Shown here one piece after another: positions 61,467 through 64,000 of a stretch of DNA of 64,000 nucleotides (its first letter is position 1; each line of letters starts with the position of its first letter). The translations under genes and the position numbers were made by a program. The stretch comes from Niabella sp. (GTDB taxonomy: Bacteria > Bacteroidota > Bacteroidia > Chitinophagales > Chitinophagaceae): assembly GCF_030150205.1 (NCBI RefSeq), contig NZ_JASLGT010000008.1:62001-126000 (forward strand), in the 5' to 3' direction. The notes under the pieces were generated by a model. That model was not told where the DNA came from. It ran no database searches and worked only from the letters and a program-made list of their open reading frames with translations.

Positions 61467-61909
61467 ACAACCTCTTTTTTTTCAACCAGTAGTAAATGTT
61501 CGCAAACCAACACCAACTGTCCTCCCTGGTTGTGTACTTCCAGCAGCTCTGACACGATACCGTATCCTGGTTTTTTATGATCTTTCTTTTCTTTTATAGT
61601 AATGGAAGTCTTTATCGTATCATTGATAAATACCGGAGCAATGAACCGCAACCGCTCATAACCATAGGTCATTGCCACTTCATTGATTACACCGGCCGTC
61701 AATCCAACCGCCACACTAAAGATCAGCGTGCCATGTGCGATCCGCTGTTTAAAAGATTGTGTTTTACACCATTCGGCATCCATATGGTGCGGGTAAAAAT
61801 CTCCGGTTTGCCCGGCATGCAATACAATATCTGCTTCGGTAATGGTTCTTCCCGTAGTAGTCCGCTTTTCCCCCGGCACAAAATCTTCAAAATATATTTT
61901 AACAGCCAT
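61463..61909 (-). CDS. MaoC-family (R)-hydratase / dehydratase
   Basis: A 148-residue single hot-dog-fold hydratase, acting on CoA thioesters in the cytosol. The catalytic pair D37 and H42 lies in TGDFYPHHMD, followed by RIAHGTL, the hydratase-2 signature, and YERLRFIAPVFINDTI. Members add or remove water across an enoyl-CoA double bond, including mesaconyl-CoA and related short acids. It is the first gene of the minus-strand operon and overlaps the next gene by 4 bp. Its place beside two CoA-transferases shows that the pathway goes through a CoA thioester with a hydration or dehydration step. Confidence 0.92.
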   Translation of the reverse strand: MAVKIYFEDFVPGEKRTTTGRTITEADIVLHAGQTGDFYPHHMDAEWCKTQSFKQRIAHGTLIFSVAVGLTAGVINEVAMTYGYERLRFIAPVFINDTIKTSITIKEKKDHKKPGYGIVSELLEVHNQGGQLVLVCEHLLLVEKKEVV

Positions 61910-62033
61910 ATGACAGCATTTAAACGGCTACCGGGCGCAATACTACCTTTTGCCAACAGATCGAAAATAGATCGAATCCATTTGTCGGGAAATGTTAGGA
62001 TTCACTAAGCTAATGGAAAATTTTACTATGCGA

Positions 62034-62063
62034 ATTGCGATAGCGTAAAGCTTTAGTCGCAAT
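62034..62063. repeat. Imperfect inverted repeat in the MaoC/ORF6N divergent gap
   Basis: ATTGCGA (62034-62040) and TCGCAAT (62057-62063) pair, with the palindrome TAAAGCTTTA (62046-62055) inside. It lies 125 bp upstream of the MaoC operon start and 121 bp before ORF6N, where an operator for either gene could be. No further support is seen, and no good promoter match was found for either gene in this gap. Confidence 0.3.
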
Positions 62064-62183
62064 AAATAGCTGACCGCTCCTTTTTGTTATTTTTTGCTAA
62101 CTTTATAATAAGAACCAGTTGCTAATACAAGAAAACCAAGATAGAGCCTATAAATTATTTAGCAAACCAGAAAAACAACACCT

Positions 62184-62729
62184 ATGGCAAAAAGAGCGCT
62201 GCAACTCCTGGTGGCAGAACAAAAAATATTAAACCGGATCTATGTTGTCCGTGGACAAAAAGTAATGCTGGACCAGGACCTGGCAGAAATGTACAAAGTA
62301 GAAACCAGACGTTTGAATGAACAGGTAAAACGCAACCTGAACCGATTTCCAAAAGACTTTATGTTTACCCTCAAGCAAAAAGAGTTCGACAACTTGATGT
62401 CGCAAATTGCGATATCAAGTTCATCACCAGGCTGGGGAGGACGACGTAAATTACCATACGTTTTTACAGAACAAGGAGTAGCGATGTTATCAAGTATATT
62501 AAATAGCGAAGTTGCCATTGAAGTCAATGTTCGTATTATCCGCGTTTTTACAAAATTGCGGGAATATGCATTGAGTCAAAAAGACATATTGGTACAGCTT
62601 GCAAGGCTGGAAAAAGAGGTAAAAGGAAATTCCCGGGATATCGAAAACATTTTTGTAGTACTGAAAGAATTGATTGAAAAACAAAGAACTCCTATACCAA
62701 GAAATAAGATTGGGTTTAAACTGGATTAA
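62184..62729 (+). CDS. ORF6N-domain protein
   Basis: A 181-residue cytosolic protein. The N-terminal ORF6N domain is plain: RIYVVRGQKVMLDQDLAEMYKVETRRLNEQVKRN is spread over about residues 18-52, then FPKDFMFTL, KLPYVFTEQGVAMLSSIL and a helical C-terminal coiled-coil (about 130-165, ILVQLARLEKEVKGNSRDIEN). ORF6N is a KilA-N-like, probably DNA-binding domain first seen in phage proteins, and common as orphan genes in Bacteroidota chromosomes. It is the only gene here with a phage or mobile flavour. A damaged copy of part of it lies 407 bp downstream. Confidence 0.9.
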   Translation: MAKRALQLLVAEQKILNRIYVVRGQKVMLDQDLAEMYKVETRRLNEQVKRNLNRFPKDFMFTLKQKEFDNLMSQIAISSSSPGWGGRRKLPYVFTEQGVAMLSSILNSEVAIEVNVRIIRVFTKLREYALSQKDILVQLARLEKEVKGNSRDIENIFVVLKELIEKQRTPIPRNKIGFKLD

Positions 62730-62742
62730 ACTCCGGTTTCTG

Positions 62743-62871
62743 CCTATTCTTCTACTCGGCAGATTTTATGTTTATTCTCAAATAAAACAACGCTGACAAC
62801 TTGATGTCGCAAATTGCGATATCAAGTTTATACACTCGTCAGCATGAAAGATGGCAGTCTCCGATGAAGTG
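62743..62871 (+). pseudogene. Remnant of a second ORF6N gene
   Basis: Bases 62761-62828 align without gaps to 62354-62421 of the ORF6N gene, with 57 of 68 identical; the last 34 bases (62795-62828) are exact. The frame matching DFMFTLK in the intact gene reads DFMFILK here and then hits TAA. The similarity stops abruptly after CAAGTT. This is either an old gene remnant or a small duplicated patch. Confidence 0.6.
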
Positions 62872-62904
62872 AAAAAAAATCCGGCTCCTTTAGCGAAGAC
62901 GGAT
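62872..62904 (-). terminator. Probable intrinsic terminator of the GH92 gene
   Basis: On the minus strand ATCCG (62904-62900) and CGGAT (62883-62879) can pair, with a further CTT/AAG pair inside, followed by a run of eight T. It lies 23 bp after the GH92 stop. The stem is interrupted, so strength is uncertain. Confidence 0.5.
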
Positions 62905-62927
62905 ACTTATATCGTTTATGCTACTGA

Positions 62928-64000
62928 TTATTTATCATCGCGACTCATAGAGTAAGGAACATCCGCATCTCCTGTACCACGGGTTTTATTGGGTTGCGCC
63001 CCCATCGTAAAGTTGATAACCGCTCCTTTTTGAAGTGTAGTAAAATTAAACCAGTTTTTACTGTATGGCTGCCCGTTAAAAGTAGCGGACTGTACATAAC
63101 GGTTCTGATCACTATTAGCCGGAGCATTTATAGTGATTTTTTTTCCATTTTCCAGGTGTACTATTGCTTTTTTAAATAATGGTGCCCCCACTACATACTG
63201 GTCTATTCCCGGTGTTACGGGATAGAAGCCGAGGGCCGAAAAAACGTACCATGCACTGGTTTGACCATTATCTTCATCACCGCAATAACCATCGGGTGTA
63301 GACTTATACATACGGTTCATGGTTTCACGTACCCAATACTGTGCTTTCCAGGGTGCGCCAGCATAATTGTACAAATAGATCATATGTTGTATAGGCTGAT
63401 TTCCATGCGCATATTGCCCCATATCAGCAATCTGCATCTCCCGGATCTCATGGATCACACCTCCATAATAGCTGTCATCAAAAACCGGTGGCAGGCTAAA
63501 CACATTGTCGAGCTGTTTTACAAAATTGGGCTTCCCTCCCATCAGATCGATCAGACCTTGTATGTCGTGGAATACGCTCCAGGAGTAGTGCCAGCTATTA
63601 CCTTCTGTAAAAGCATCGCCCCATTTATAAGGGTTGAACGGACTTTGAAATTTGCCATCCTTATTTTTACCCCGCATCAGGTTATATTCCGGATCAAAAA
63701 GATTTTTATAGTTTCCCGAACGTTTTTTGTACAAATCCAACTCTGTTTTTGGCCGGCCCAAAGCTTTACCCAGCTGGTAAATCGTAAAATCATCATAAGC
63801 ATATTCCAGCGTACGTGCGGCATTCTCATTGATCTTTACATCATAGGGGACATACCCCAGTTCGTTATAATATTCAACGCCTCTCCGGCCGGTGGCCCTT
63901 GGTCCTTCATTATTGGCACCATGCAACAAAGCTTCATACAGGGTATTGATATCGTATCCTCTCAAACCTTTTAAATAAGCATCAGCAACCACCGATGCAG
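62928..64000 (-). CDS. GH92 alpha-mannosidase, C-terminal part (cut by window edge)
   Basis: The frame is open through base 64000, so the N-terminal part lies outside. The visible 357 codons match the C-terminal catalytic half of GH92, calcium-dependent exo-alpha-mannosidases acting on N-glycans and yeast mannan. Seen are GRRGVEYYNELGYVP, ARTLEYAYDDFTIYQLGKALG, GDAFTEGNSWHYSW with the likely acid Glu, GNQPIQHMIYLYNYAG and the most typical GYCGDEDNGQTSAWYVFSALGFYPVTPG split by its DEDNG acidic motif. An end sandwich closes the protein. Export cannot be judged because the start is missing. It ends before the ORF6N remnant and is not obviously part of the sulfatase locus. The GH76 gene at 13502 also targets mannan. 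Confidence 0.93.
   Translation of the reverse strand, partial: ASVVADAYLKGLRGYDINTLYEALLHGANNEGPRATGRRGVEYYNELGYVPYDVKINENAARTLEYAYDDFTIYQLGKALGRPKTELDLYKKRSGNYKNLFDPEYNLMRGKNKDGKFQSPFNPYKWGDAFTEGNSWHYSWSVFHDIQGLIDLMGGKPNFVKQLDNVFSLPPVFDDSYYGGVIHEIREMQIADMGQYAHGNQPIQHMIYLYNYAGAPWKAQYWVRETMNRMYKSTPDGYCGDEDNGQTSAWYVFSALGFYPVTPGIDQYVVGAPLFKKAIVHLENGKKITINAPANSDQNRYVQSATFNGQPYSKNWFNFTTLQKGAVINFTMGAQPNKTRGTGDADVPYSMSRDDK

Noticed and set aside
62184..62871. Insertion sequence or prophage fragment around ORF6N
   Set aside because: No transposase, integrase, terminal inverted repeats or flanking target duplication were found; the ORF6N gene and remnant alone do not define a mobile element.

Overview
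The window looks like chromosome from a Bacteroidota species, most likely family Chitinophagaceae (a Niabella-like organism is my best guess, unproven). The evidence is a SusC/SusD pair, a hybrid two-component sensor with a Y_Y_Y propeller, a DUF4249/TonB-receptor pair, a lysine/alanine-rich histone-H1-like protein, and TAnnTTTG-type -7 promoter elements with a TTG at -33. No tRNA, rRNA, CRISPR array, insertion sequence or origin was recognised.

Region 1 (1-20.3 kb) is mostly core genome: the 5' part of dxr, a GH3-type amido synthetase, rplU-rpmA, the histone-like gene, a PolX/PHP protein with a decayed polymerase site, a large NtrY-like sensor kinase behind mazG, a secreted esterase, a NodB deacetylase lipoprotein, a YARHG lipoprotein with a DUF2306 membrane protein, methylmalonyl-CoA epimerase overlapping a GH76 enzyme, a DUF4249/TonB receptor pair, and a multi-span protein of the so-called site-specific recombinase family.

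Region 2 (20.3-45 kb) is a sulfatase-rich polysaccharide utilisation locus. One long minus-strand transcription unit runs SusC, SusD, sulfatase, nucleotide-pyrophosphatase-like phosphodiesterase, two sulfatases, hybrid two-component regulator, sulfatase. It ends in an intrinsic terminator before an aldose-epimerase gene that has its own promoter and operator-like repeats. A sulfatase plus a GH43 enzyme read divergently from the susC promoter, then come a sixth sulfatase, an EEP-family hydrolase and an AraC regulator. The susC upstream region carries two 16-bp direct repeats with a 21-bp period, and a perfect 12-bp inverted repeat around the -7 box. All six sulfatases have a cysteine-type active site, so they need a formylglycine-generating enzyme that is not in this window.

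Region 3 (45-64 kb) holds carbohydrate genes plus an unusual metabolic operon. A DUF5703 glycosidase-like protein is followed by minus-strand GH95 (with an inserted jelly-roll domain), GH28 and a GH138/GH67-like enzyme. Upstream of these, in the same direction and closely packed, lie a Gfo/Idh/MocA oxidoreductase, a RhaT-type deoxysugar symporter, a lactonase-type amidohydrolase, two tandem class III CoA-transferases, a substrate-binding-protein homologue without a signal peptide, and a MaoC hydratase. This coupling of deoxysugar uptake and lactone hydrolysis genes to CoA-thioester genes is the best candidate here for an undescribed pathway. The window ends with an ORF6N-domain gene, a decayed copy of part of it, and the 3' part of a GH92 mannosidase gene.

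The likely logic is that surface and periplasmic sulfatases and glycosidases strip and cut a sulfated, probably deoxysugar- and uronate-containing glycan, SusCD imports the oligosaccharides, and RhaT-type transport plus the cytosolic operon process a released sugar. The identity of the glycan cannot be read from the sequence.
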